From NCBI RefSeq assembly GCF_000802965.1, contig NZ_JSAK01000029.1, positions 26,359 to 90,358 of the forward strand: 64,000 nucleotides of DNA, given 5' to 3'. Source of the DNA: Pseudomonas fluorescens. GTDB lineage: Bacteria; Pseudomonadota; Gammaproteobacteria; Pseudomonadales; Pseudomonadaceae. A program made the translations under genes and the position numbers. Shown one piece after another: positions 52,396 through 60,927 of the stretch. The notes below the pieces were generated by a model, which was not told where the DNA came from, ran no database searches, and worked only from the letters and a program-made list of their open reading frames with translations. Each line of letters begins with the position of its first letter. Position 1 is the first letter of the stretch.

Positions 52396-52908
52396 TCAGC
52401 AATGCGCCCCGGCATGTTCCAGGCGATGAAACAACCGGTTGAAATACACCAGGCTGTCACGCGGTTCGCGCACGCCCACTTTTGTCAGTTCGACAAACAT
52501 CACCGAATGCGAACCCACTTCCTTGCACTCGGTGATCCGCCCCTCCAGCTGCACCAGGGCATCGCGCAGCACCGGCACATCGGCGGCGCCGTCGTCCCAC
52601 AGGTCCCAGGCAAATCGCTCGGCCATCGGCACTTTGGTCATGCCGGCGAAGTGGCGGGCGAGTTCTTCCTGCTCGCCACACAGCACGTTGACGCACAGAT
52701 GGCCGTTGGTGCGGAACACGTCGTGGGTGGCGCTGTTGCGGTTGACGCAGACCAGCACGGTGGGCGGCGAGTCGGTCACCGAGCACACGGCGCTGGCGGT
52801 GATGCCGCAACGTCCGCCTGGGCCGTTGGTGGTGATGATGTTCACCGCAGCAGGCAGCTGCGCCATGGCGTTGCGAAAGTCGATTTGCTGCTGGCTCAGG
52901 TCGGCCAT
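52396..52908 (-). CDS. iacG: Flavin reductase, probable IacG
   Basis: A 170-residue FMN-binding split-barrel reductase of the HpaC/flavin-reductase-like family: FRNAMAQLPAAVNIIT, GITASAVCSVTDSPPTVLVCVN (flavin site), LCVNVLCGEQEELARHFAG and GSHSVMFVEL. It would supply reduced flavin to the monooxygenase IacA. In the iac set the reductase is one of the named genes; here it is separated from the main operon by the FixJ-type and FeaR-like regulators but on the same strand. Confidence 0.75.
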   Translation of the reverse strand: MADLSQQQIDFRNAMAQLPAAVNIITTNGPGGRCGITASAVCSVTDSPPTVLVCVNRNSATHDVFRTNGHLCVNVLCGEQEELARHFAGMTKVPMAERFAWDLWDDGAADVPVLRDALVQLEGRITECKEVGSHSVMFVELTKVGVREPRDSLVYFNRLFHRLEHAGAHC

Positions 52909-53168
52909 GTCGATGCCCCTTCCTTCAGGAGGACCGCTTTGCTGCGGCCCGTAGGTGATGGAACAAGACTAAGGCGCGACGTTGCGCGCAACCATTCTGA
53001 CGATCCCCATGCAAAGGTTGGCTTTCCGCTAGTCGACTAGGTGGTTTCTTTATCGTCACGGCCCGTTGCAGTGGGTATTCTGCACACTGGCTCGAAAAAG
53101 ATGAGCCGATGTCCGCCGCGCGTGCTTGCGTGCGATAACAACAATTAGAAATTCTCGTGGCAGCCCTG

Positions 53169-53798
53169 ATGGAAACCCGCAAACCGATTGTTTACATCGT
53201 TGACGACGACAAAGACCTGCGCACTTCGCTGGCCTGGTTGCTCGAGTCCGTCAGCGTGCAGGCGCAGTGCTTTGCCGGCGCCGAAGAGTTCCTCAGCCAA
53301 TACGACCCCAAGCAGCCCGCCTGCCTGGTGCTCGACGTGCGCATGCCGGAGACCAGCGGTTTCCAGTTGCAGGAAATCCTCAACCAGCGCGGCAGCACCC
53401 TGCCGACGATTTTCGTCTCGGCTCATGGCGACATTCCGATGTCGGTCACGGCGATGAAGAATGGCGCGCTGGACTTCGTCGAGAAGCCCTACAACCCGCA
53501 GCAGATGATTGACCGCATTCAGGCCGCGCTGAAGACCGCCGTGCACGCCCAGGCTGATCAGGAACAGCGCCAGAACCTGCAAGGCAAGCTCGCCCTGCTG
53601 ACCAGCCGTGAGCGCGAAGTGTTGATGCTGGTGATCGACGGCAAGGCGAGCAAAGTGATCGCCCGGGAGCTGAACATCAGTGTCAAAACCGTTGATGTGC
53701 ACCGCACCAAGATCAAGGAAAAAATGGGCGTGAGCAGCATTGCCATGCTGGTACGCGAAGTGCTGCATTTGCCGACGGAAGAGCCGGTGCGGCACTGA
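53169..53798 (+). CDS. FixJ/NarL-type response regulator
   Basis: A 209-residue regulator: receiver with DDD pocket, phospho-acceptor Asp56 in LVLDVRMP and Lys in VEKPYN, then a LuxR-type HTH (LTSREREVLMLVIDGKASKVIARELNISVKTVDVH split over two helices). No kinase is adjacent; the orphan PAS kinase at 62488 is of the FixL class and is its natural partner. It is divergent from the flavin reductase gene and lies before the FeaR-like gene. The GTG at 53157 is an alternative start. Confidence 0.88.
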   Translation: METRKPIVYIVDDDKDLRTSLAWLLESVSVQAQCFAGAEEFLSQYDPKQPACLVLDVRMPETSGFQLQEILNQRGSTLPTIFVSAHGDIPMSVTAMKNGALDFVEKPYNPQQMIDRIQAALKTAVHAQADQEQRQNLQGKLALLTSREREVLMLVIDGKASKVIARELNISVKTVDVHRTKIKEKMGVSSIAMLVREVLHLPTEEPVRH

Positions 53799-54152
53799 GT
53801 GATTGGCGGCGATCATGACGCCGCCATCGCTGGCAAACCAGCTCCTACAGAGGATTTTTGTGCGCCACGGATCCCTTCGGCAGCTCCCGCAGGGATCTCT
53901 GTGATGCCGGAGATTGCAGCTTCACCAAAGAACCTGTGGGAGCTGGCTTGCCGGCGATGAGGCCGGCACATCCAAGATCCCCAGTGACTGACACCCCGCT
54001 ATCGCTGGCAAGCCAGCTCCCACAGGGGATTTTTCTGCGCCAAAGATCTCTGTAGGAGCTGCCGAAGGCTGCGATCTTTTGATCTTCGGCGGCCTTGAAA
54101 TCGCCAAGATCAAGAGATCGCAGCCTTCGGCAGCTCCTACAGGGGGACCGTA
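53799..54152. repeat. REP-rich intergenic region (one single REP, two REPINs)
   Basis: A single REP at 53823-53850, a REPIN at 53935-54025 (GTGGGAGCTGGCTTGC family) and another at 54051-54142 (GCAGCCTTCGGCAGCTCC variant with GATCTTTTGAT arms) fill the 354 bases between two convergent genes. No gene seen. Confidence 0.85.
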
Positions 54153-55073
54153 TCAGTTCTGGCTATAGCGCTTGCGGTAGGCGCCCGGGGACACGCCGAA
54201 GCGTGACTTGAAGGCCGAGGAAAAGTAGCTGGAATCGGAGAAACCCCAGGCATAACACAACGCCGAAAGCTTCTGCTCGACATCACTGCGGCGCAGGTTC
54301 TCCGCGCAGAAATCCAGGCGTCGATGCTTGATGTATTGCGCCACTACCAGGCCGCGCTTGGAGAACATCCGGTACAACCCGCGCACCGAAACCCCCACTT
54401 CACGGGCAATCATCTCGGGGCAGAGATCTTCGTCACTGATGTGCTGATCGATGAAGGCGATGATTTTACGAAATTGCCGTTCATGGGCGTCGCCATTGCT
54501 CTCGCTGGCGCTGATCCCCGGCAACAGCAGGCTGGCCAGGGCGTCGAGTACGGCTTCGCTTTCCTGCATGTCCAACCCTTCTTGCTGACGGGTTTCCAGC
54601 ACCAGACGATTGGCCATCGCGGCCAAAGGGCTGTTGGCGCCGATACGCGTGGCGCAATTGACCGCATTGAAGTGCGAACCACGTTCGACCACCTGACGCG
54701 GCATGATCAGCGACAACTGGCGGGAGTCGTCGTTATACGTCATGTCGCTCGGACGACTGGCATCGATCAGCGCAATGTCGCCACAGCCCAGGCGCGCCCG
54801 GTTGTCGCCCTGCTCCAGTTGCGAACTGCCGCGCAGCTGGAACACCGCGTAGTAATGGCCGTCGCTGCTGACGCTGACGTCCTTGCTGGTGCGATACAGG
54901 TGCACGTGCGCCATGTCGACGACACTGAGCTTGATCGCACCGCTGCGGAACTCCGCGAGCTCGCCATAAAAATCGGTGTCCAGTGCGCGGGCATCGAAAC
55001 GCCCGCAGGCCTGGTTAACCTGGCACAGCCAACTGTCGAACGCCTCATTGCGCACCGCCGATGGTGTAATCAT
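54153..55073 (-). CDS. feaR: FeaR-like AraC-family regulator
   Basis: A 306-residue regulator closely resembling FeaR of E. coli, the activator of phenylethylamine/tyramine catabolism: N-terminal AFDSWLCQVNQACGRF, GDIALIDASRPSDM, then the double HTH with GLYRMFSKRGLVVAQYIKHR and RRLDFCAENLRR. It is followed by the iac-like operon upstream on the same strand (150 bases gap) and may govern it, the FeaB-like dehydrogenase, or both. Symbol given by similarity; effector unknown. Confidence 0.8.
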   Translation of the reverse strand: MITPSAVRNEAFDSWLCQVNQACGRFDARALDTDFYGELAEFRSGAIKLSVVDMAHVHLYRTSKDVSVSSDGHYYAVFQLRGSSQLEQGDNRARLGCGDIALIDASRPSDMTYNDDSRQLSLIMPRQVVERGSHFNAVNCATRIGANSPLAAMANRLVLETRQQEGLDMQESEAVLDALASLLLPGISASESNGDAHERQFRKIIAFIDQHISDEDLCPEMIAREVGVSVRGLYRMFSKRGLVVAQYIKHRRLDFCAENLRRSDVEQKLSALCYAWGFSDSSYFSSAFKSRFGVSPGAYRKRYSQN

Positions 55074-55223
55074 GTCCGCAAAGCCTCACGTTTTTGTTGT
55101 TATTTTCCGGCCGCTTCGTCGAGCGGCTCGGTAAAAATGTTTCGTCTTCCCCATCGCCTCCCTCGATGGTCGCCGGGCGCCATTCAACAGGCTCCGGCGT
55201 CCGCTTTCCAGTGAAGAAAGCGC

Positions 55224-56174
55224 TTAGATGTCCAATACCAGACGAGCGGAAAGCGCTCGGGAAACGCAGGCGCAGATCTGCTTGTTCGAGGCCTTTTCCT
55301 TGTTCGACAGGCAGTTGTCACGGTGCTCCGGCACGCCGTCGAGCACCTCGACAATGCAGGTACCGCAGATGCCTTCGCGGCACTCGGTGTCGATGTCGCA
55401 GCCGTGGGCCTGCAACACGTCGACCAGACTGGTGTTGGCTGGCACGTGCAGCACCACGCCGGAGCTGGCCAGTTCCACTTCGAAACTGCCGGTCGGGGCG
55501 CTGTTGGCCGCCGGATCCGCCGCGAAGTGCTCCAGGTGAATGGCATCGTCCGAGCGACTGCGGGCGGCGACTTCCACCACTTTGTTCATGAACGGTGCCG
55601 GGCCACAGGTGTAGACATGGGCGGCATTGCCGGCGCGCTCCAGGCACTCGCTCAACGCGCCGTCCAGATCGCCCGGTTCAACGCCGTAGTGGAATTCCAC
55701 ATGGTCGGCAAACTGGGTCGCCAGCAGTTCGGTAAACGCCGCGTACTGCGCCGAACGGGCGAAGTAATGCAGGCGATACGGCTGGCCGCTTTCCGCCAGT
55801 CGATAGGCCATGCTCAGCAGCGGCGTGACGCCGATACCGGCAGCGAACAGCACGTGTTCGGTGGCGCCCGGGTCGAGACGGAACAGGTTGCGCGGCGCGC
55901 CCATTTCCAGCTCCATGCCCTCTTCGACTTGCTCGTGCAGCGCCAATGAGCCACCGCGCGATTGCGGCTCTTTCTTCACCGCCACCAGGTAAGCGCGGCG
56001 ATCCTGCGGCGGGCTGCACAGGGAATATTGGCGGGTTACGCCGGTCGGCCCGGTGAGGTCGACGTGGGCACCCGGTTCATAGGTGTCGAGCGGCTGGCCG
56101 TCACTGCGCACGAGGCGAAAGGAACGGATATCCAGCGCTTCCTCGACGATCCTTTCGATTTTCACCTTCATCAT
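55224..56174 (-). CDS. iacF: Ferredoxin-NAD(P)H reductase component, probable IacF
   Basis: A 316-residue flavin and plant-type [2Fe-2S] reductase of the phthalate dioxygenase reductase/VanB group. FAD/FMN-binding part near RQYSLCSPPQDRR, NAD part AAGIGVTPLLSMAYRL, and C-terminal cluster CREGICGTCIVEV with the fourth Cys in HRDNCLS. It delivers electrons to the Rieske dioxygenase IacC/D. Last gene of the operon; a REPIN separates it from iacE. Confidence 0.85.
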   Translation of the reverse strand: MMKVKIERIVEEALDIRSFRLVRSDGQPLDTYEPGAHVDLTGPTGVTRQYSLCSPPQDRRAYLVAVKKEPQSRGGSLALHEQVEEGMELEMGAPRNLFRLDPGATEHVLFAAGIGVTPLLSMAYRLAESGQPYRLHYFARSAQYAAFTELLATQFADHVEFHYGVEPGDLDGALSECLERAGNAAHVYTCGPAPFMNKVVEVAARSRSDDAIHLEHFAADPAANSAPTGSFEVELASSGVVLHVPANTSLVDVLQAHGCDIDTECREGICGTCIVEVLDGVPEHRDNCLSNKEKASNKQICACVSRALSARLVLDI

Positions 56175-56226
56175 GGCATCACCTGAATACTGTTGTTTCG
56201 ATTAAGTCTTGGGGCGGACACTGATC

Positions 56227-56321
56227 TGTGGCGAGCGAGCTTGCTCGCGCTCGGCTGCGTAGCAGTCGCAAAATTCTCGGGGCCGCTTCGCACCCCAGCG
56301 GGAGCAAGCTCCCTCGCCACA
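56227..56321. repeat. REPIN inside the iac-like operon
   Basis: Degenerate left arm TGTGGCGAGCGAGCTTGCTC and canonical right arm GAGCAAGCTCCCTCGCCACA, in the 170 bases between iacE and iacF. The only palindrome within this operon; it may lower iacF expression or protect the upstream mRNA end. Confidence 0.85.
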
Positions 56322-56344
56322 ATTGATTGCCTCCGGGAAAACAT

Positions 56345-57085
56345 TCAGCGCATGTACAAGCCGCCATTGATGTCCAGGCACGCGCCGGTTACGGAGGTGG
56401 CGTTGTCGGCAATCAACAGCAACACGCTGTCGGCGATGAACGACGGATCGCCGAGGGTGCCGGACGGAATCATTTTCAAAATCTGTTCCAGGCGTTCCGG
56501 TGCCACGGTTTCGCGCACCACCGGCAGGTCCAGGGGACCTGGCGAAATACTGTTGACCGTCACCCCTTGCGGCGCCAGTTCACGGGCGAAGACCTTGGTC
56601 AGCGTCGCCACGCCGCCCTTGGCCGCCGCGTAATGCGCGCCGGTGGCGGTGCCGCCGTTCTGTCCGGCGAGGGAAGCGATGTTGACGATGCGGCCAAAGC
56701 CACGCTCGGCGAAATGCGCACCGAACACCTGGCAAGCGACGAAAGTGCCGCGCAGGTTGATCGCCATCGACTCGTCGAACTCTTCCGGCGTGATGTCCAT
56801 CAGCGCCGCGACTTTCGACACACCGGCGTTATTCACCAGCACGTCTGTGCCGCCCCAGCGCTCGGCGAGCAAGTCACGCGCCTGCTGGAAAGCGGCTTTG
56901 CTGCGCACGTCGAGCTCGATGGCCATGGCGCTGGTGCCGGTGCTATCGAGTTCCAGGGCGAGGCGTCGCACGCCGTCCAGTTGCACATCGGCCAGGCCGA
57001 CGCGATAACCCGCCGCGTGCAGACGGCGGGCGATGCACTCGCCCAGTCCCCGCGAAGCACCCGTTACAAGGGCTACTCGACTCAT
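56345..57085 (-). CDS. iacE: SDR-family dehydrogenase, probable IacE
   Basis: A 246-residue short-chain dehydrogenase: cofactor TGASRGLG, NNAG, and the catalytic Ser-Tyr-Lys in IASLAGQ and HYAAAKGG, then NSISPGPLDLP. ATG at 57085 gives the usual start. In indole-3-acetate degradation IacE is one of the enzymes after the hydroxylation steps. It lies 10 bases after iacD. Confidence 0.82.
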   Translation of the reverse strand: MSRVALVTGASRGLGECIARRLHAAGYRVGLADVQLDGVRRLALELDSTGTSAMAIELDVRSKAAFQQARDLLAERWGGTDVLVNNAGVSKVAALMDITPEEFDESMAINLRGTFVACQVFGAHFAERGFGRIVNIASLAGQNGGTATGAHYAAAKGGVATLTKVFARELAPQGVTVNSISPGPLDLPVVRETVAPERLEQILKMIPSGTLGDPSFIADSVLLLIADNATSVTGACLDINGGLYMR

Positions 57086-57095
57086 GATGTTGCCC

Positions 57096-57596
57096 TCACA
57101 AAAGGAAGCCGAGCGCACTCAGGCTGTCGGTGGAGTTGATCAGGCGCACCACTTTTCGCTCCAGCGACGGCACGCCATCGGTGAAACGAATCCGGTGATT
57201 CAGGTCCGCCACGAACGGCGTGTGCACGCCGCGTTTGTAGGCGTACAACAACTGCGCCGAGTTGACTTCGACGATGTCGCCAGCCGCTTCCACCAGACGG
57301 AAACGCGAGATGGTGCGAATGGTTTTCGCCGCGTCCACTGCCGACGGCGAATAGCCGGCGGTCAGGCGTTCGATGCGCAGGTCACGCATGCGCGCGTCGT
57401 CGTAGGCGTAGTTGAGCGTCGCTTCGAAGTCTTCGGTGTCCGGGTCGATCGGCACGATGTACTTGCCGCTTTCGCTCCACAAGGTCGCCCATTCGGCGTA
57501 GTTCTTGTGGTCGAGCAGTTCGGCTTCGCGCCAGATGAATTCGATGGCCTGGGCCAGCGGGCCGGAAAAACCGTTCAGGGTGTCGTGATTGCTCAT
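57096..57596 (-). CDS. iacD: Ring-hydroxylating dioxygenase beta subunit, probable IacD
   Basis: A 166-residue small subunit of Rieske dioxygenases with the cystatin-like NTF2 fold: AIEFIWREAELLDHKNYAEWATLW, IVPIDPDTEDFEATL, and the C-terminal GVPSLERKVVRLINS. It has no metal or catalytic residues and supports the alpha subunit. Its ATG overlaps the iacC stop by four bases (ATGA), so translation is coupled. Confidence 0.85.
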   Translation of the reverse strand: MSNHDTLNGFSGPLAQAIEFIWREAELLDHKNYAEWATLWSESGKYIVPIDPDTEDFEATLNYAYDDARMRDLRIERLTAGYSPSAVDAAKTIRTISRFRLVEAAGDIVEVNSAQLLYAYKRGVHTPFVADLNHRIRFTDGVPSLERKVVRLINSTDSLSALGFLL

Positions 57597-58876
57597 TGGC
57601 TCATCATCCTTTTCCACATGTCGTAGGCACCGCGCATGCCGCCCTCGTCGGTGGCGTGGCTGACCTTGTCGCCATTTTCAGCGGTGATTTCGCGGTTCAG
57701 GCCGCGGTTGACCAGGATTGGCGCATCAACACCGGCGTACGAGCCGCGTTGCACGCGATCCCAGGCTTCGGCATCGTCAGGGCTGCCGAAACCGAACGGG
57801 CCCTGGAAGTGTTCGTGGATGCGCATGCGTTCGCGGTTGGCGATTTCCGGGCCGCCGTCCATGCCGAGGGCCACGTGGCGGATCTCGGTTTCAGTGACCG
57901 ACACCGGGCGCAGCACGCGGAAGAACGACATCGACATCGCGATGTTCGGGAACAGGTTCAGGTTGAACCCGGCGCCGTGCAGCGAACGAACGATGCGGCG
58001 CACCTGTTCCGGCGGCATGGTTTTCGATAGTTCTTCGGTGACGTGGGCGAAACGCTCTTGCAGTTGTTCGGTGCCGTCGTCGTGATCGAGGTCGACGTGC
58101 TCCGGCACCATCACCATTACGCTGTGGCCATTACCCAGCGAATGAGTGACGGCTTGTTCGTCAGTCATGAACGAGAGCATTTCCGAAGTTTCTTCATCCA
58201 CCGACGACATGAACGACTTGTGCACGATCGGGAAGTGGTAACCGTCGGTGGTGTTTTCCAGCTGGATCTTCCAGTTGCCCTTGAAGCTGAACTTGTGTTC
58301 GCCCTGGGTCTTGATCGGGTAACCGGCGCCCTGCTTCATGAACAGGTCCATCCAGTGTTTCGCCCCGCCGAGGAAGTCTTCCAGCGGTTCTATGTCGTCG
58401 ATGTAGCTGGCGAAGACCATGCCGGCGTAGCTTTCAACGCGCAGGCTGGTCAGCGGCAGTTCGGATTTCTCCAGAATGCCTTCGTAGCCATCCGGATACG
58501 GCAGCGCCCGCAACTTGCCGTCCAGGCCATAGGACCAACTGTGGTACGGGCAGGTGAAACCGGTGGCATTGCCCTTGTGCTTCTCGCACACGGTGGCACC
58601 ACGGTGGCGGCAACGGTTTTCCAGCACGTTGATGTTGTTCTTCTTGTCACGAACAACGATCACCGGACGACGGCCAATGGTGGCGGTCTTGAAGTCGCCG
58701 CTGTTGCGCACTTCGCTTTCGTGGGCAACCCACACCCAGGTGCGGTAGAAAATCTTCTCGAGCTCGGCTTCGAACAGCGCCGGGTCGTTGTACAGCGAGA
58801 CGTCAACGCGGTCGTGCCGGACCAGTTGGTCCATGCTGCGCGATGTGGCGATCAGACGGTTTTCATGAGTACTCAT
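57593..58876 (-). CDS. iacC: Rieske ring-hydroxylating dioxygenase alpha subunit, probable IacC
   Basis: A 427-residue oxygenase. The Rieske [2Fe-2S] cluster ligands are Cys89, His91, Cys109 and His112 (CRHRGATVCEKH and CPYHSW). The mononuclear iron site starts with DGYHFPIVHKS. The start at 58876 has a perfect GAGGAGG. In the iac pathway it acts on an oxidised indole intermediate on the way to catechol. It lies ten bases after the amidase. Confidence 0.87.
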   Translation of the reverse strand: MSTHENRLIATSRSMDQLVRHDRVDVSLYNDPALFEAELEKIFYRTWVWVAHESEVRNSGDFKTATIGRRPVIVVRDKKNNINVLENRCRHRGATVCEKHKGNATGFTCPYHSWSYGLDGKLRALPYPDGYEGILEKSELPLTSLRVESYAGMVFASYIDDIEPLEDFLGGAKHWMDLFMKQGAGYPIKTQGEHKFSFKGNWKIQLENTTDGYHFPIVHKSFMSSVDEETSEMLSFMTDEQAVTHSLGNGHSVMVMVPEHVDLDHDDGTEQLQERFAHVTEELSKTMPPEQVRRIVRSLHGAGFNLNLFPNIAMSMSFFRVLRPVSVTETEIRHVALGMDGGPEIANRERMRIHEHFQGPFGFGSPDDAEAWDRVQRGSYAGVDAPILVNRGLNREITAENGDKVSHATDEGGMRGAYDMWKRMMSQ

Positions 58877-58886
58877 ACGGTCCTCC

Positions 58887-60041
58887 TCATGCTTTATTTT
58901 TATGATTTGGGGTCGACCGTTCACCGGCCATGCTTTGTTGCAACTGCGCTCCGAAGGCGCAGACCAATTCGTCCTGGCCTTTTCGGCCGACGATCTGCAG
59001 GCCGACTTTCAGCCCGCCGCAAACCAGTTCCACCGGCACCGTCAGCGCCGGGTGGCCGCTGAGGTTGAAGGGGCGCACCAGTGGGGTCATGCCGGCCACG
59101 GCTTTGCTACCAGCGCGAGCTTCGCTGAGGGTTGGCGGCAAGGTCGGCAGCGTCGGCAGCAGCAACACGGCGAAGTCTTCCAGCGCCGCATCCACCTGTT
59201 GCGTGAAACGTGTGCGCACGGTTTCGGCCTCTGCGAGCTCTTCACGAGTAGTGCGGCTGGCCGCCAGCAAACGTGTTTCCACATCCGCACCGATCAAGCC
59301 CTTGCCGGTCAGGTGACCGAACGCGGCCCAGTTCTCGAAATTGATCACGGTCAAACCGGCAGCGAAGGCTGCTTCGAACTCGCTCAAATACAGGCTGCTG
59401 CGACGCCATCCGGCACGGTCGGCAGCGGTACCGAGGCTCGCTTGCAAATGCGGATCGCAGGCCACTTCAAGGAAGGCCACCTTGGCGCCGTCACCTGGCA
59501 GGCCCTGCATTGCAAAGCCTGGGCAAATCACCTGCATGGCCGCGATCAGGTCGTCCATGCTCTTGGCGAACGGACCGACGCAATCGAGGCTCGATTCCAG
59601 TGGATGCGCGCCGGCACGGCTGACACGCCCGTAAGTCGGCTTCAACCCGGCAACCCCGCAGCACGCCGCCGGCACCCGCACCGAACCACCGGTGTCAGTG
59701 CCGATGGCGATGTCCGCCAGGCCTGCAGCGACGGCGGATGCCGAACCGCTGGACGAACCACCTGGCACCCGGTCTGGCGCTTGCGGGTTAATCGGCGTAC
59801 CGGTCCAGTCGTTGATCCCGGTGACGCCGAAGGCCAATTCATGCAGGTTGGTCTTGCCGACGATCTGCCAGCCGGCGTCGAGGATCGCGTCGACCACTTC
59901 GGCGTTTTTGCTGGCTGCGGGTGCCTCGGCAAACGCACGGCTGCCCGAACGGGTCGGATGGCCGGCGATGTCGATGGAATCCTTGATGGCCACGCGTTTA
60001 CCGCTGCCACCGAGCTGAAATTCGCTGATGAAAGTACTCAT
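58887..60041 (-). CDS. iacH: Amidase-signature family hydrolase, probable IacH
   Basis: A 384-residue amidase: the catalytic Lys in VAIKDSIDI, and the Gly-Ser-rich signature GGSSSGSASAVAAGLADI with TDTGGSVRVPAACCG, giving the Lys-Ser-Ser triad. In iac clusters an amidase of this kind is present; its exact step is not settled. The ATG overlaps the iacI stop by four bases. Here it stands between iacI and iacC. Confidence 0.82.
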   Translation of the reverse strand: MSTFISEFQLGGSGKRVAIKDSIDIAGHPTRSGSRAFAEAPAASKNAEVVDAILDAGWQIVGKTNLHELAFGVTGINDWTGTPINPQAPDRVPGGSSSGSASAVAAGLADIAIGTDTGGSVRVPAACCGVAGLKPTYGRVSRAGAHPLESSLDCVGPFAKSMDDLIAAMQVICPGFAMQGLPGDGAKVAFLEVACDPHLQASLGTAADRAGWRRSSLYLSEFEAAFAAGLTVINFENWAAFGHLTGKGLIGADVETRLLAASRTTREELAEAETVRTRFTQQVDAALEDFAVLLLPTLPTLPPTLSEARAGSKAVAGMTPLVRPFNLSGHPALTVPVELVCGGLKVGLQIVGRKGQDELVCAFGAQLQQSMAGERSTPNHKNKA

Positions 60042-60523
60042 GCACCCGCCTCTGTGGTGGAAAGCCCCGTATTGAACAGCCGTTGCGTGCGGAAATGCGC
60101 GATCAGCCAGACACCGTCTACGCAGCGAAAATCGATGTTCAGGCGCGTGCCGAACAACTCGTTGCGGCCATCGGCATAGGTGGAAATCTGCTGCATGATC
60201 CACTGCCCTTGCGCCGTGCTGCCGTCGACCACGATCGACTCGCTGGTGAGGTAATGCAGGTTCAGCGTGAAGTGGTCCGACGGCGGCAGGTAACCGCCGA
60301 CAAATGCGGCCACCGCGTCACGTCCACGATGCTGGCCAAAAGTCTGCGCGGTGGCACTGCCAACGCCTTCCCAGACCGCATCGATCGTGAACAACTGCGC
60401 CAGCTCGCTGACTTCAACCGGCGCACGCGGCACATCGCACAGGTCCATGTAGCGCGCCATCAGGCGGCGCACAGCACTTTCCCCTTCGAGCGTCGCCAGA
60501 CGCTGCAGCAAGGCCTGGTCCAT
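60038..60523 (-). CDS. iacI: SnoaL/NTF2-like protein, probable IacI
   Basis: A 161-residue protein of the SnoaL_4/NTF2 fold (RLMARYMDLCDVPRAP, FTIDAVWEGVG, and DHFTLNLHYLTSESI). Small proteins of this class catalyse ring or isomerisation steps, or bind substrate. It sits between iacB and iacH, overlapping the latter. Role in the pathway is not proven. Confidence 0.75.
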   Translation of the reverse strand: MDQALLQRLATLEGESAVRRLMARYMDLCDVPRAPVEVSELAQLFTIDAVWEGVGSATAQTFGQHRGRDAVAAFVGGYLPPSDHFTLNLHYLTSESIVVDGSTAQGQWIMQQISTYADGRNELFGTRLNIDFRCVDGVWLIAHFRTQRLFNTGLSTTEAGA

Positions 60524-60526
60524 GGC

Positions 60527-60898
60527 TTACACCTTGGCCGCATCAGGGATGGTCAGCGGGCGACCGATGCGCGCTTCGATCTTGGCGTAGCGCCACAGGC
60601 TGTATTGGCCGACCGGCGTGGTGCGGAACAGATTGCAGGCATCGATCACCGACTGGTGGCAGTCGACGTCGGCCATGATGTACACGGTCCACGGCGAGGT
60701 GGTGGACGGGCCGACCATCAAGCGGTCATCGTCCATGGCGCCGAGCACGGTGATGCCGGGCATCGCGCCGAGGTCGCCCATCATCTGGCTGAAGCCTTTC
60801 CACACGCTCAGGCCTTCGCCGGTAGGCAGGTCGAAAAAGTTCTGGGTGATGCCGATGCAGAAGACGACGCGCAGTGGTTCTTGAGTGGTCTGGGTCAT
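60527..60898 (-). CDS. iacB: Small EthD-like/dimeric alpha-beta barrel protein, probable IacB
   Basis: A 123-residue protein with the look of a dimeric ferredoxin-like barrel (LRVVFCIGITQNFFDLPTGEG, TVYIMADVDCHQSVIDACNLF). In iac clusters IacB is a small protein acting near IacA. It begins 29 bases after iacA and ends three bases before iacI. Confidence 0.7.
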   Translation of the reverse strand: MTQTTQEPLRVVFCIGITQNFFDLPTGEGLSVWKGFSQMMGDLGAMPGITVLGAMDDDRLMVGPSTTSPWTVYIMADVDCHQSVIDACNLFRTTPVGQYSLWRYAKIEARIGRPLTIPDAAKV

Positions 60899-60927
60899 GG
60901 GTATTGATCCTTTTTGAAATAGAGAAT

